Shown here: positions 22,953-31,182 of the stretch, in pieces
How positions within the stretch are numbered: position 1 is the first letter of the stretch
Layout: each line of letters starts with the position of its first letter
From: a virus
Reading direction: 5' to 3' (one strand)
Length of the DNA stretch: 32,345 nucleotides
IMG/VR virus record: IMGVR_UViG_3300032006_000045
Span: 1 to 32,345 of that record
The notes under the pieces: model-generated
The model's input: the letters and a program-made list of their open reading frames with translations, nothing else
What the model was told of the DNA's origin: nothing
Database searches by the model: none
Made by a program: the position numbers and the translations under genes

Positions 22953-23308
22953 GGATCAAACAACCCCCTCTTAGGTTTAAGTCTTGCTGTAAGGCCGAGG
23001 CTTGTGGCATCAGCCGGATTTAAATGTTTCCAATCGTGGTGGGCTCTGCAAAGAACCTGGCAATTGTCAGGATCTAACCAATCCCCGCCACGACCCCTCC
23101 CGATGATTTCATCTACATCTAGAGGACCCCAACACTCTACATCGGGGACTAGATGTTTTGCAACACATTTGTACGCATCTCTTTCAAGAACTTCTTCTCT
23201 CACGTTCTTGCGTGCTGATAACTCGGCTTTGCGTCTAGCGCTGGCCCAGTTAAGTGGTTTTTTCCTCTTCAACGGAGTGTTGCGTCGTAGAGGTTCCCCT
23301 CTTTTCAA
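22949..23308 (-). CDS. HNH endonuclease
   Basis: This 119-residue protein has a basic N-terminus (KRGEPLRRNTPLKRKKPLNW), a helix with REEVLERDAYKC, and the HNH core VDEIIGRGRGGDWLDPDNCQVLCRAHHDWKH, with cysteines C48, C59, C83 and C87-like positions that could bind zinc. In the HNH fold the DEIIGRGRGG, N and HH residues form the metal site. The start is TTG at 23308, chosen because AGGAG lies seven bases before it and no ATG is available. HNH proteins near terminase genes help genome packaging, but no terminase is near here, so homing or another role is possible. Confidence 0.8.
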   Translation of the reverse strand: MKRGEPLRRNTPLKRKKPLNWASARRKAELSARKNVREEVLERDAYKCVAKHLVPDVECWGPLDVDEIIGRGRGGDWLDPDNCQVLCRAHHDWKHLNPADATSLGLTARLKPKRGLFDP

Positions 23309-23323
23309 AGATAGACTCCTGGT

Positions 23324-23470
23324 GTGGGCATCATTATCTTCCTCTCTATCGGAGTAGCAGCATTTTTACTACTTTTAATTGCAGCAATCCATTACTACCA
23401 GTTCCGATGTTGGATTGAAAAAGCGGAACAAGCCGCTAAAGAAGACCCTTTAGAAGAGTCTCTTATGTGA
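23324..23470 (+). CDS. Possible 48-residue membrane protein (holin-like candidate)
   Basis: A short plus-strand frame from GTG at 23324 encodes VGIIIFLSIGVAAFLLLLIA and then a charged tail with EKAEQAAKEDPLEES. One transmembrane segment plus a charged C-terminus fits a small membrane protein, and the neighbouring lysin makes a holin or spanin-like role thinkable. The evidence is weak: GTG start, poor ribosome binding site, opposite strand to its neighbours, and a 21-base overlap with the end of the gene at 23450. No minus-strand gene fills this 141-base gap, which is the main argument for it. Confidence 0.4.
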   Translation: MGIIIFLSIGVAAFLLLLIAAIHYYQFRCWIEKAEQAAKEDPLEESLM

Positions 23471-23695
23471 GGCTGCTGGCATCTGTTGTTTTTCAACAGG
23501 CCGCACCACCTTTGCCTCCATATCAGGCATACCCGCAGATTCAATCGGCAATATGCCGTGCTTGCGGGCAATTTCTGGATCTATACGTTCGCCTTTACGG
23601 GCGACAAGAACCTTTGTTCCATATTCAGATGTTTCAAAGAGATCACGATCAAGAACAACCGTCTTCCGCGACTCTTTAGTGTCATTAAGTTCCAT
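23450..23695 (-). CDS. Unknown small protein after the capsid gene
   Basis: This 81-residue protein is not recognised. It contains a V-L-V-A-R-K-G-E-R-I-D pattern (GTKVLVARKGERIDPEIARK) followed by a helical stretch and a glutamine/basic tail. Small proteins with a value-x-x-G-x-x-hydrophobic-D-P-E-x-A motif often lie directly behind capsid genes in actinophages and may help shape the head or connector. It follows the major capsid gene and its strong terminator, so its transcription may depend on readthrough or on a promoter between them that I cannot see. Confidence 0.65.
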   Translation of the reverse strand: MELNDTKESRKTVVLDRDLFETSEYGTKVLVARKGERIDPEIARKHGILPIESAGMPDMEAKVVRPVEKQQMPAASHKRLF

Positions 23696-23720
23696 AATCT
23701 TTAAACGTACCAGAAAATAG

Positions 23721-23748
23721 AGAAGACCGGGCCGAAGCCCGGTCTTCT
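23721..23748 (-). terminator. Intrinsic terminator behind the major capsid gene
   Basis: A 12-bp stem (AGAAGACCGGGC paired with its complement) closes a four-base loop that reads TTCG on the minus strand, an exceptionally stable tetraloop. The following minus-strand bases are U-rich (CTCTATTTTCT). It lies 36 bases after the capsid gene stop and just upstream of the 81-residue gene, so it should end or attenuate capsid transcripts. Confidence 0.85.
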
Positions 23749-23783
23749 TAACCCCCTATTGCTAAGGGTTATGTGGGTGCTGG

Positions 23784-25058
23784 CTAGATGCCTGTCACCG
23801 TGCAGAATGACTCTGGGCGCTTCACTGCAAGAGCGATGCGCTCTTCGGCAAGAATTGCAATTGCATTCCTTACGAAGAAGTCACTGTGGTTTTCAGATAC
23901 CCGGATGTTGCCCTCCATGCGATCATAGAGAGTTGCACCAATTCCGAAGGAGCCCATTAGAGCGGTACCTTCAGTGATTGCTGCGGTCTCAACGACCGGA
24001 AGACGCCAGAGGCGAGATTCTGAACCAAGAGCAACAGAAGCAGCCATCATGTGACGGTTGTCTCCATCTTTCTCAAGTTCAATACCCTCAAGGTCATTCG
24101 GGTGGACGATGATGCCAGTTGCCTCGTAGTAAGCGAGAGCAATCTTGGTGATCGCCTTACGCATCGCGTCGATGCGTGTGTCCGAGCCCAATGCTTGGGT
24201 GTTAATGCCAGATGTCTGGGTGATACCCGTGAGGTTGGTTCCGGTTCCGTCACCATTAAGGATTTGATCATCCTCGGTAAGACGAAGGCCATAAAGCAAC
24301 TCGTTGTCAATGATGCCACGCATTGCTGGCTCATCAGCAAGCACGTTACGGTGTGCAACTTCGTAGTGACCGATGTTGCGAACCGGTGCCTGCGCTCCAG
24401 CGATGGTTAGCGTTGACTGTGGGTAAGTAGTAAATGTCTCAGGAGATCCTGAACGCTCTGCTGTTGTTGCAGAGTTGTTCGTGAATCCTGTTACACGGAA
24501 ATATTCAACCAAGTTGGTTGAGGTTTGCTGTACGTTGAACAGATCACGTACACGCATGGCACGATGTGCCCTTTCAACAATTGCGTCACGCTGTGGCGTT
24601 CCGAATTGTGAAGGAGTACCGGAAGGAAGCGTGGTGTACACGTCTTTCCGTTGCCACATTCCGCCAAGGTCGCCCTTGACTGCGAATGGGACGTGCATGG
24701 TGTAGCCATTCTGTCCACCAGCAAGATATTTGAATTCATCAGAGTCGACGAAAGACTGACCGACAGAAGTAATTTCACTTACTTCTTTAACTTCGGCGTG
24801 AACCTCTGGCTCTTCGGAAGAAGCAGAAGCCCAGTCCTGCATTTCCTTTTGGCCTTCTAAGGCTTCAATCTGCTCGCGCAGATCACGTGCCTTAGCGAGA
24901 TTGGCGCGAAAGCCTTCGATGTGCTTTGCTTCGACCTGAATGTCAGGTCCGCCCTCTTCGCGATTTGCTTCTGCGTGATTAACGATTGCATCGTTTTCAG
25001 ACAGAGTGTCGCGGAGAGCAGATTTTAGTTCCCTCAAAGAGGAATCTGTAACTGCCAT
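23784..25058 (-). CDS. Major capsid protein, HK97 fold
   Basis: This 424-residue protein has an N-terminal helical region (residues 1-75, acidic and coiled-coil-like, including RANLAKARDLREQIEALEGQ) that resembles the scaffold-like delta domain. The HK97-fold core then follows from about residue 100: DSDEFKYLAGG, RAMRVRDLFNVQQTS, VEYFRVTGFTNNSA, HYEVAHRNVLADEPAMRGII and LLYGLRLTEDDQILNGDGTG, the last being a common capsid signature. The C-terminal part contains DRMEGNIRVSENHSDFFVRN. The protease upstream probably removes the N-terminal part during maturation. The start has a GAGGT ribosome binding site inside an inverted repeat. Confidence 0.92.
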   Translation of the reverse strand: MAVTDSSLRELKSALRDTLSENDAIVNHAEANREEGGPDIQVEAKHIEGFRANLAKARDLREQIEALEGQKEMQDWASASSEEPEVHAEVKEVSEITSVGQSFVDSDEFKYLAGGQNGYTMHVPFAVKGDLGGMWQRKDVYTTLPSGTPSQFGTPQRDAIVERAHRAMRVRDLFNVQQTSTNLVEYFRVTGFTNNSATTAERSGSPETFTTYPQSTLTIAGAQAPVRNIGHYEVAHRNVLADEPAMRGIIDNELLYGLRLTEDDQILNGDGTGTNLTGITQTSGINTQALGSDTRIDAMRKAITKIALAYYEATGIIVHPNDLEGIELEKDGDNRHMMAASVALGSESRLWRLPVVETAAITEGTALMGSFGIGATLYDRMEGNIRVSENHSDFFVRNAIAILAEERIALAVKRPESFCTVTGI

Positions 25059-25065
25059 ATTGGTC

Positions 25066-25104
25066 TACCTCGTGTTAGTAAAGTGGATAAATGTACACGA
25101 GGTA
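25066..25104 (-). promoter_or_regulatory. Inverted repeat covering the capsid ribosome binding site
   Basis: Perfect 10-base arms (TACCTCGTGT at 25066-25075 and ACACGAGGTA at 25095-25104) flank a 19-base loop. In the capsid mRNA the arm nearer the gene contains GAGGT, the capsid ribosome binding site, eight bases before the ATG. Folding would hide it, which suggests translational control or an RNA-binding operator. A 10-bp arm pair with a loop this size is unlikely by chance in such a short region. Confidence 0.65.
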
Positions 25105-25173
25105 AGCACCCCGCTTTACTTATGGTGGCACGGTTGTGCGTGTAAATGTTGAAGGGTCTACCGAAGGGGCAAA

Positions 25174-25542
25174 CTATTCGATGTCATCAGGGGGATCAAA
25201 AGGCTCTTCATCATCGAACTCAGGTAACATTTGTGCGGGATCAAAGACTGTTTGGCCAGCGTAAGTCACTCTGCTCGGCCAACTGAGTTTCCTTAGTTGA
25301 TTAGAGATACTTTGTAAGGACGCTGCCGCTATTTGAGGAGGCACAGTACCTAAATCAACATGGTTAGGTTCTGAAGGATCATCTAATGACAGAACGATTG
25401 TTATTACAGGGAAATGTTTTGCTTGTGGGATGTCGTCGTCGAATGCAAAATTTGCGTTTACTTGCTCAAGCCCCGCCTCATACGGAGTAGTACTTACCTC
25501 GGAAGATGGCTTCTCCCCTGGAGATTGGGATGAGTTCGACAT
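25174..25542 (-). CDS. Small acidic protein upstream of the capsid gene
   Basis: This 122-residue protein is not recognised. It is acidic throughout, with a beta-like centre (HFPVITIVLSLDDPSEPNHV, then DLGTVPPQIAAASLQSIS) and an aspartate/glutamate/proline-rich tail (MLPEFDDEEPFDPPDDIE). It overlaps the 3-prime end of the metallophosphoesterase gene by 65 bases, an unusually long overlap, but no later in-frame start is available. Its place between the metallophosphoesterase and the capsid gene is often taken by small assembly proteins in actinophages. Confidence 0.55.
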   Translation of the reverse strand: MSNSSQSPGEKPSSEVSTTPYEAGLEQVNANFAFDDDIPQAKHFPVITIVLSLDDPSEPNHVDLGTVPPQIAAASLQSISNQLRKLSWPSRVTYAGQTVFDPAQMLPEFDDEEPFDPPDDIE

Positions 25543-26635
25543 TGAAATTCCCGTTACCTTCCTCGTATGTGACTACGGCCATACCCTGTTGCCAGTCTTC
25601 CACTGCATTAACCGGTCTGCCATGAGGGTCGGTTGACCCCTTAGTAGAGGGTACCGCCCCATCGATCCGACACAAACAACCTGGAGAAGCGGCGAGACTT
25701 CTTTTAGCCCCCTCATAAGTGCGTCGAGTCTTATGTTGAAGTTCGATCCTGTGTATATGCCCGTGGATAACACTCGTTCTCTCATCATCCACAACTGCCT
25801 TAACAGTCGAACCTCGGCTTCGAGTTATGTGCCCATGGATGCAGGCAAGGTTCTGATTCACCCAATAAATACCCGCTGGGTATCCGCCCACATATTCGAC
25901 ATTCAAATGATCTTCGTTAAGCCTTAATAGAAATGGCACTGACATGACAGGCCAGTCTTCGGGTTCTTCGGCTCGTTTTAAGTGGAGTGCGGCAGCCGTG
26001 TTTGCGGTAACAGATTTTTGTAACCGTCGATCATGGTTACCTTCCAACAAAACTATGTGAGCATCAGGAGCATTTGCTCTCTGTTCACACAAGAACTTGT
26101 GACCTCGATCAATCCCTGCCTGGGATGTCTTGGCGAAAGCGGGTTCCATCTCAAACTTTCCGAACTCGGCGAAGTCTAAGAAGTCCCCAAGGTTAACAAC
26201 TGTGTCAGCCCCCACATCTCTAAGGATCTTAAGGGCGATTGCCATGGCCTCCTCGTCGTGGAAGGCATCCATTTCACCGTCGTCATACATTCGGTACCCA
26301 ATTTGAGGGTCAGGCATAATCACAGCAGTTTTATATTTGGTGTCCTTTGCGGGTTGCTGATTCTTAGGAAGGTGTTTTATAGTTACCGGCGCTGCTTGTT
26401 GGACTACTGGCCAATCAGGGCCATTCGCCCAAGCGGGATTGATTACTACAGAAACGCCACCCAAATCATGGATCTCTGCCTCGCCTTCCTCGTTCTTCGT
26501 CAGACCCTGCCACTCGGAAATTCGAACCTTTTCAACAGTCCCTATTTCCTCGGGCTCTATCCCAGATCTTTCAAGGAGATCGGCGATTTTACCTAAACGG
26601 GATTTGGCGAGTTCTTCTTTAAAAGGTTCAGCCAT
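25478..26635 (-). CDS. Metallophosphoesterase (calcineurin-like, MRE11-type fold)
   Basis: This 385-residue protein has the full motif set for a two-metal phosphoesterase: D109 in MPDPQIGY, D151 in NLGDFLDF, N200-H201-D202 in LEGNHDRR, H267/H269 in CIHGHITR and H291/H293 in VIHGHIHRIEL. The first 100 residues are a separate, mostly helical region (HTH-like helices at KIADLLERSGIEPEEIG). Actinophages often carry such a protein in their structural module. Its function is unproven: it may cleave nucleic acids, phosphate esters or cyclic nucleotides. Its stop region overlaps the downstream small gene, and its ATG immediately follows the stop of the small HTH gene. Confidence 0.88.
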   Translation of the reverse strand: MAEPFKEELAKSRLGKIADLLERSGIEPEEIGTVEKVRISEWQGLTKNEEGEAEIHDLGGVSVVINPAWANGPDWPVVQQAAPVTIKHLPKNQQPAKDTKYKTAVIMPDPQIGYRMYDDGEMDAFHDEEAMAIALKILRDVGADTVVNLGDFLDFAEFGKFEMEPAFAKTSQAGIDRGHKFLCEQRANAPDAHIVLLEGNHDRRLQKSVTANTAAALHLKRAEEPEDWPVMSVPFLLRLNEDHLNVEYVGGYPAGIYWVNQNLACIHGHITRSRGSTVKAVVDDERTSVIHGHIHRIELQHKTRRTYEGAKRSLAASPGCLCRIDGAVPSTKGSTDPHGRPVNAVEDWQQGMAVVTYEEGNGNFNVELIPISRGEAIFRGKYYSV

Positions 26636-26878
26636 TTACCGTCTTTTCTTTTGGTGCATTAACTTTCCTTGACGGTAATTTCTAACAGCGCCAGCAGAAC
26701 ATTTATAGCCATTGGCGGTTAAGACGTCAGAGACAGCAACATGGGGAATGTCCTTATCCTCCAAAGCGGCAACTACAGATGCCTTATCGTCTTTAGACAT
26801 GGATTCTAAGATTGATTCCAAAAGATACGTTTGAGAGTGGCCCTCTCGGGCTTTCATCTCCGCATATAAATCAGGCAT
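26636..26878 (-). CDS. Small putative helix-turn-helix protein
   Basis: This 80-residue protein has a helical N-terminus (AEMKAREGHSQTYLLESILE) and a C-terminal half with HVAVSDVLTANGYKCSAGAVRNYRQGK, which resembles a helix-turn-helix of the kind that recognises DNA, followed by a basic lysine/arginine tail. The end lies one base before the metallophosphoesterase start, and the two are surely co-transcribed. The N-terminus of the neighbour also looks helical, so a two-part DNA-binding unit is possible. The start follows GGGAG. Confidence 0.55.
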   Translation of the reverse strand: MPDLYAEMKAREGHSQTYLLESILESMSKDDKASVVAALEDKDIPHVAVSDVLTANGYKCSAGAVRNYRQGKLMHQKKRR

Positions 26879-26931
26879 ATATTAAGGCTCCCGAGCGCTT
26901 GCACTCCACCAACCTTATTTTAACCCATAAA

Positions 26932-26949
26932 GTCACCCTGTTGGGTGAC
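26932..26949 (-). terminator. Short stem between protease and small HTH genes
   Basis: GTCACCC (26932-26938) pairs with GGGTGAC (26943-26949) around a four-base loop. On the minus strand it is followed by TTTAT, a weak U-tract. It lies 17 bases after the protease stop, so it may be a weak terminator. Confidence 0.45.
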
Positions 26950-26965
26950 CCCACGAGCATCTACA

Positions 26966-28525
26966 TCATTCTCCTAAATCGGAGTATGTAACCAGATCTT
27001 GGAATTCGCGTAATTCAGCCAAATCAAGGTCGCCTAATACACTGTTAGGTGCTTTAACTTCTTCTGATTCTTCTGAAATTTCTTCAGTGATGGCTTCAGA
27101 GTCTGCTTTTTCAGCATCTTCTTCTTCCGCTGCTTCTTCCTCAGCCGCTGGCTTTTTGGCCGCTGGCTTTTTGGCTGGTTTGTCAGAGTTACCTGCTGGG
27201 GTTCCTTCAACTTCCATTTCTGCTGGAGTGTTGGTTCCACCATGGGAGAGGTTTTCTACAACCTCGGGTGAATCTTCGCCTGCGCCTTCTGCTCTCTCAG
27301 CCGAATCTGGTTCGGTGTTTGAGAAGCCTGCGGTGTCCCCTGCTTTCTCTTCAAGATCGCCGAGGCGTTCTGAAAGAGTATTCAAGGCAGCGATTGCATC
27401 ATCTAATACTGACTGGACAGACACTGAGGCGGCGTCTTCGGCGACGAACTCAGCGTCAGTTGTTTCTGTGATTTCGGCGTCGTTAGCCATTGTGTCCTCC
27501 AAATTGGACTTGATTTCAAATAATTCGGCACCCTTTTCTATAAGAGTATCGATTTCTTCGTGAAAAGAATCAGGAAGGTTTTCCTTCATCTCCATAACTG
27601 CGTCTATGTACTCATCAGCCTTAAGTTCCGGCGGTGTTCTACCGTCGTCCCTGTAATGGCGTGCGATGTGGTTATAAACGCCTTTCCTGTCTGAACCTCT
27701 CAACTTTGTGCCATTACGGGCACCATTGAGAAGACCAAAAGTATTCTGAAGGGCTGACAGAGCCGCTGGCCCTGGCCTCCCGTCACTCCCAACAAAGTGA
27801 TGAACAAACGTATAATTCGTCTTCATCGCTGGATCTTCACCATCTATATGGAAGGCAAAGATCTTTGAGAAATATGCTTTATCGGCAGGCGAACGCATGT
27901 TCCTGTATGCAGTTTTGTCATACCAGCCTTCGTCCCTGATCCCAGTTTTATGACTGCGGATCGGGCCTTTTGTGTCCTCGAATTCATCTTCAGTTGTGTT
28001 TAAAAGAACGGATTCGTCTTTAACGCTGACGGTCTTAGTGCCAGGGGCGGCACCAAAAAGTACGGGTGAATATTCATACCATTCGAGTCGTTTGATATGG
28101 CGAATACCATCGTCACCTTTCATTTCGGAGCCCCCCTCAGGGACCGAATAGCCAATTGACCATTCTTGTTCACCGCCAAAAAACTTGATGTCTTCATATG
28201 CGTCTCTGCCACGGGTTGTGTTCAGATTAAATTGCATCTTTACCAAAACACCACCAGCATCTTGTGCTCGTAAGTGCTCAGGGAGGCGGTCATCACCTGG
28301 AGACAATTCTTCTGCTTTAACCGTTCGTGCGACAGGCACGGTTGTGTCGTGAGACCAAACACCTTTAGGTACCCGTTTCTGGAGAGTGTCCTCATAAGCG
28401 CCAGGGACAATGACGTCTTTGACATTGTCAACAATATTTGTAACAGAAACAACTGCTTCGACGATACCTTCGGCATCGTTTACCGCTTTTGCTTCTACGG
28501 TGGCTTGTTTGGATTCCAGTTCCAC
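26966..28525 (-). CDS. Prohead protease fused to a scaffold-like acidic tail
   Basis: This 519-residue protein starts with a prohead serine protease (family S78) domain: H59 in WSHDTTVPVAR and S123 in EWSIGYSVPE are the expected catalytic residues, within IVPGAYEDTLQ and related strands. A second domain (about residues 190-340) contains GRPGPAALSALQNTFGLLNG and YNHIARHYRDDG, a region often seen behind this protease. The last third is acidic and low complexity with an A-K-K-P-A-A-K-K-P-A-A-E-E-E-A-A-E-E-E run (near residue 455), typical of scaffolding. One protein probably acts as scaffold and protease and digests itself away. The start is GTG at 28525 behind AGGAGG. Confidence 0.88.
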   Translation of the reverse strand: MELESKQATVEAKAVNDAEGIVEAVVSVTNIVDNVKDVIVPGAYEDTLQKRVPKGVWSHDTTVPVARTVKAEELSPGDDRLPEHLRAQDAGGVLVKMQFNLNTTRGRDAYEDIKFFGGEQEWSIGYSVPEGGSEMKGDDGIRHIKRLEWYEYSPVLFGAAPGTKTVSVKDESVLLNTTEDEFEDTKGPIRSHKTGIRDEGWYDKTAYRNMRSPADKAYFSKIFAFHIDGEDPAMKTNYTFVHHFVGSDGRPGPAALSALQNTFGLLNGARNGTKLRGSDRKGVYNHIARHYRDDGRTPPELKADEYIDAVMEMKENLPDSFHEEIDTLIEKGAELFEIKSNLEDTMANDAEITETTDAEFVAEDAASVSVQSVLDDAIAALNTLSERLGDLEEKAGDTAGFSNTEPDSAERAEGAGEDSPEVVENLSHGGTNTPAEMEVEGTPAGNSDKPAKKPAAKKPAAEEEAAEEEDAEKADSEAITEEISEESEEVKAPNSVLGDLDLAELREFQDLVTYSDLGE

Positions 28526-28598
28526 GGGGCCTCCTAAGGCGAATTCTTACCCTAGGTTATGCCCTCTAGACGGAAACGTGGCGGAGCGTTCAGGAAGA

Positions 28599-30905
28599 CT
28601 ATACGGTGAACACCGCTTCAAGTGCCTCAGAGTCCCTTAAATTTGCTATTTCAGCCCTATCAAGACCAAATTGTAAAAGCCCTTGTTCAGACGGGTTATT
28701 GGTAAAAATCATTGTGCAGCGACAATTTGCCGTTTCTTTTATCGAGGCAGTTTGTGCTCCTGGGTGCATCATTAAATAACCCGCGACGGAAAACGGCTGC
28801 TCAATAGGTACTGCCTGACCATCGGCGTGGGTATGTGTTGCCCTTACTTTTTCATCTTGTTGAGACAACCAAACCTTGTAACTGAACCCTTCTTTGAGCG
28901 CATGAATCATCTGCCCCTGATTAACACCAAATGCAACAATGTTCGACGCTGCTATGCGGGCCCTGTTCTTCATTGCCTTGGCATATACATCTTCTATTTC
29001 TGTTGCAATGTCATCTACGGACCTGCCTAGTGCGAGTCCTTCGTTTATTTTTTGTTCAAGTTGCTTTCTCGTTGTCCTGTTTATTTCTTCGACATGTGTT
29101 AATCCGGCTATCACACCCGCTGCAACTAATTCTTCATCAGGGTCAATTTGCTTACCGGTAATTAAAGCGACCTCATTGCCACCGTCAATAATGGTGGCCA
29201 TTAAAAAGGTTTTCGCATCCGCAATTAATTGTCTGTCCCATTTAGGAACATCCAAGATGTCATTAACGGAAATGGAAATGCCTTTGTTGACCTTTTCTCG
29301 AACCTTCTTTGATTTCCACTTCTCCAGAACAACACGTTTTTGTCTTTGGAAATAAGCACCAAGTTGCAAAGCAATTGATTCACTCAAGCGCACCATTTGC
29401 TGATCTCTGCGACCACGAATCTCATTCGCGGCCTTTTCGTCGATAAAAGTCTCCCCCGAGGGGAAGCCCCAAAGACTATCTAAAGGGGTGGACTCCTTAC
29501 CCTCCGACTTCTCTTCGACCGCACCATTAAGAGAAGCCGCTTCAGGAACCACCTCTGCTGGTTCAACTGGCGGATTCACCATCGGGGCATGCGGCATTAA
29601 TAGCCCTGGTTGAGATGCATCGGGAGGTGTGAATTCTTGAGAAGGTGTTTCACCGTCAGCGACTGCTTGCCCAATAGGCATTAAGTTCGCTTGGATCCAC
29701 ATTAAGTCGGCTCCAACAGGTTCCCTTCCTGTCTTTTGCCTGTACTCATCTATTGAGATAGCACCGAATTTAAGTTCTTCAAGATGGTACGCCGCTCGTT
29801 CACGTTCATCTCTGGAAAGAATTGCGACATCATCGAGATTGAACTTGACTGTCAATTCATCCGACCCATCCAAACGGTCGAAAGCACGTTCGATAAGCAT
29901 CAGATGAGGAAGCATGGTCTCACGCCAAAACACTTCAAGTTCAGTGTCGGCATTTGCGAATGTTCGCTCGCTAGCATTACCAATAACTGATTCAGGAACA
30001 CCAAACGCCATAAGGATTTCTTCTTTGGCTAGTTGCTTTGTCTCTGTGTATTGAGCGTCACGTTGTCCTATCGAAGTGTCAATCCACTTAGCCTGTTCGG
30101 CTTCCATGATTGTCATCCGCCCAGCACCGCCAAGAGCAGAACCGGTATTCCCTAGGAACCGTCGGCGTATCTCTTCTGCCGAATCGTCATCTAGTTCACC
30201 TTGCACCATGAGGATGCCACCTGGGCGTCCGTCATTAACCATAAAGTTGCGATTGTAAATTCGTGAGTAATAGTCAATATCTATTGCTAAACCGCAGGCT
30301 TCAAGAGGAGACTGCCCTCTATAAGGGTCTGTTGGGTGAGGGATTCTGACCCAAACCACATCTTCTGGTTTAACAATGCGTTCTTTGGTGTTCGGGACTT
30401 GAACTGAATAACCCGAAACAAACTTTTTAGGATCTGGAATGGGGAACGTCCAATTGGGAGGAAGCAAATACAAACCAACAACGTTATCTAAGCGGTCTTT
30501 AACAATTTCAATAAACGCTCCTCTTTTGGAAAGAAGAACTTGTGAGGAAAGTTGGAACCTGAAGTTGTAAGCGTCGTGATGAGGGTTTGCCTTACGGTTC
30601 AGAATAGGGAGCAGCGGATTTGCTACTGCGTCATTTTCTTCATCTAATACTTCGACTGGCAACCGGGCAGCGTTGGACGCTATTGCATACACACTTTTGT
30701 AAACCCAGGTAACACGATCGTTGCCTTCGCTTACAGCGCGATCAACATCCCAATCATCTTTGTACGCTTTTTTCTTACCACCTTCAATCGGGTTGAGACG
30801 AGCCATATTTTCGTTGTAGTAGAAGGCTTTTCCACCTAAAGATATGTTTCGTTCCCACCCCTCTCTGTTGTGGCCAGTGAAATTTAAACCATCAAGAAAT
30901 CCCAT
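28599..30905 (-). CDS. Portal protein fused to a MuF-like domain
   Basis: This 768-residue protein begins with a portal domain: WVYKSVYAIASNAARLPVEV, an LPPNWTFPIPDPKKFVSGYS stretch, the loop MVNDGRPGGILMVQGELDD, and MAFGVPESVIGNASERTFANADTELEVFW. A linker rich in proline and glutamate (residues about 405-480) leads to a second domain ending in SQQDEKVRATHTHADGQ, an HPG segment, and KETANCRCTMIF, which matches the C-terminus of Mu F-type minor head proteins. The portal forms the dodecameric DNA gate; the MuF part often contributes to head assembly and can be ejected. Fusions of the two are known, but unusual. Confidence 0.9.
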   Translation of the reverse strand: MGFLDGLNFTGHNREGWERNISLGGKAFYYNENMARLNPIEGGKKKAYKDDWDVDRAVSEGNDRVTWVYKSVYAIASNAARLPVEVLDEENDAVANPLLPILNRKANPHHDAYNFRFQLSSQVLLSKRGAFIEIVKDRLDNVVGLYLLPPNWTFPIPDPKKFVSGYSVQVPNTKERIVKPEDVVWVRIPHPTDPYRGQSPLEACGLAIDIDYYSRIYNRNFMVNDGRPGGILMVQGELDDDSAEEIRRRFLGNTGSALGGAGRMTIMEAEQAKWIDTSIGQRDAQYTETKQLAKEEILMAFGVPESVIGNASERTFANADTELEVFWRETMLPHLMLIERAFDRLDGSDELTVKFNLDDVAILSRDERERAAYHLEELKFGAISIDEYRQKTGREPVGADLMWIQANLMPIGQAVADGETPSQEFTPPDASQPGLLMPHAPMVNPPVEPAEVVPEAASLNGAVEEKSEGKESTPLDSLWGFPSGETFIDEKAANEIRGRRDQQMVRLSESIALQLGAYFQRQKRVVLEKWKSKKVREKVNKGISISVNDILDVPKWDRQLIADAKTFLMATIIDGGNEVALITGKQIDPDEELVAAGVIAGLTHVEEINRTTRKQLEQKINEGLALGRSVDDIATEIEDVYAKAMKNRARIAASNIVAFGVNQGQMIHALKEGFSYKVWLSQQDEKVRATHTHADGQAVPIEQPFSVAGYLMMHPGAQTASIKETANCRCTMIFTNNPSEQGLLQFGLDRAEIANLRDSEALEAVFTV

Positions 30906-30906
30906 A

Positions 30907-31143
30907 TCAGCCCTCGTAGCCCATTAGAAGTGAAATACCAATTAGCACACCAGCGGCTGCCCCGAGTCCCCAAGAGACCCCGATTGTGAATCCGCACATA
31001 ATTGCGGCTGATGCACCCGAGGTTAAAGCCACGGTAGCGATTTTTTCCTTTATGTTCAGTGCCCCTATCAGCACTACACCAATTGTTGCGACCATACTCA
31101 ACCCCGCCCAGGTTATTAACGCTGGGATATTAGACATGCCCAT
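30907..31143 (-). CDS. Small membrane protein, holin-like candidate
   Basis: This 78-residue protein is almost entirely hydrophobic, with three probable transmembrane segments: residues 8-27 (ITWAGLSMVATIGVVLIGAL), 36-53 (IATVALTSGASAAIMCGF) and 55-74 (IGVSWGLGAAAGVLIGISLL). The C-terminus is short and acidic. It starts behind AGGAGG and its stop lies one base before the portal ATG, so the pair is co-translated. Small multi-span proteins of this kind often act as holins, but here the gene is far from the lysin and next to the portal, so this is a guess. A role in membrane-linked head assembly is also possible. Confidence 0.65.
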   Translation of the reverse strand: MGMSNIPALITWAGLSMVATIGVVLIGALNIKEKIATVALTSGASAAIMCGFTIGVSWGLGAAAGVLIGISLLMGYEG

Positions 31144-31182
31144 AGCCTACGCCTCCTAGACCCTTTGGGGTGATAGGTACAT

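Noticed and set aside
27087-27563. 158-residue serine-rich plus-strand frame
   Set aside because: It is the antisense of the acidic, alanine/glutamate-rich tail of the protease-scaffold gene; low complexity keeps the opposite frame open.
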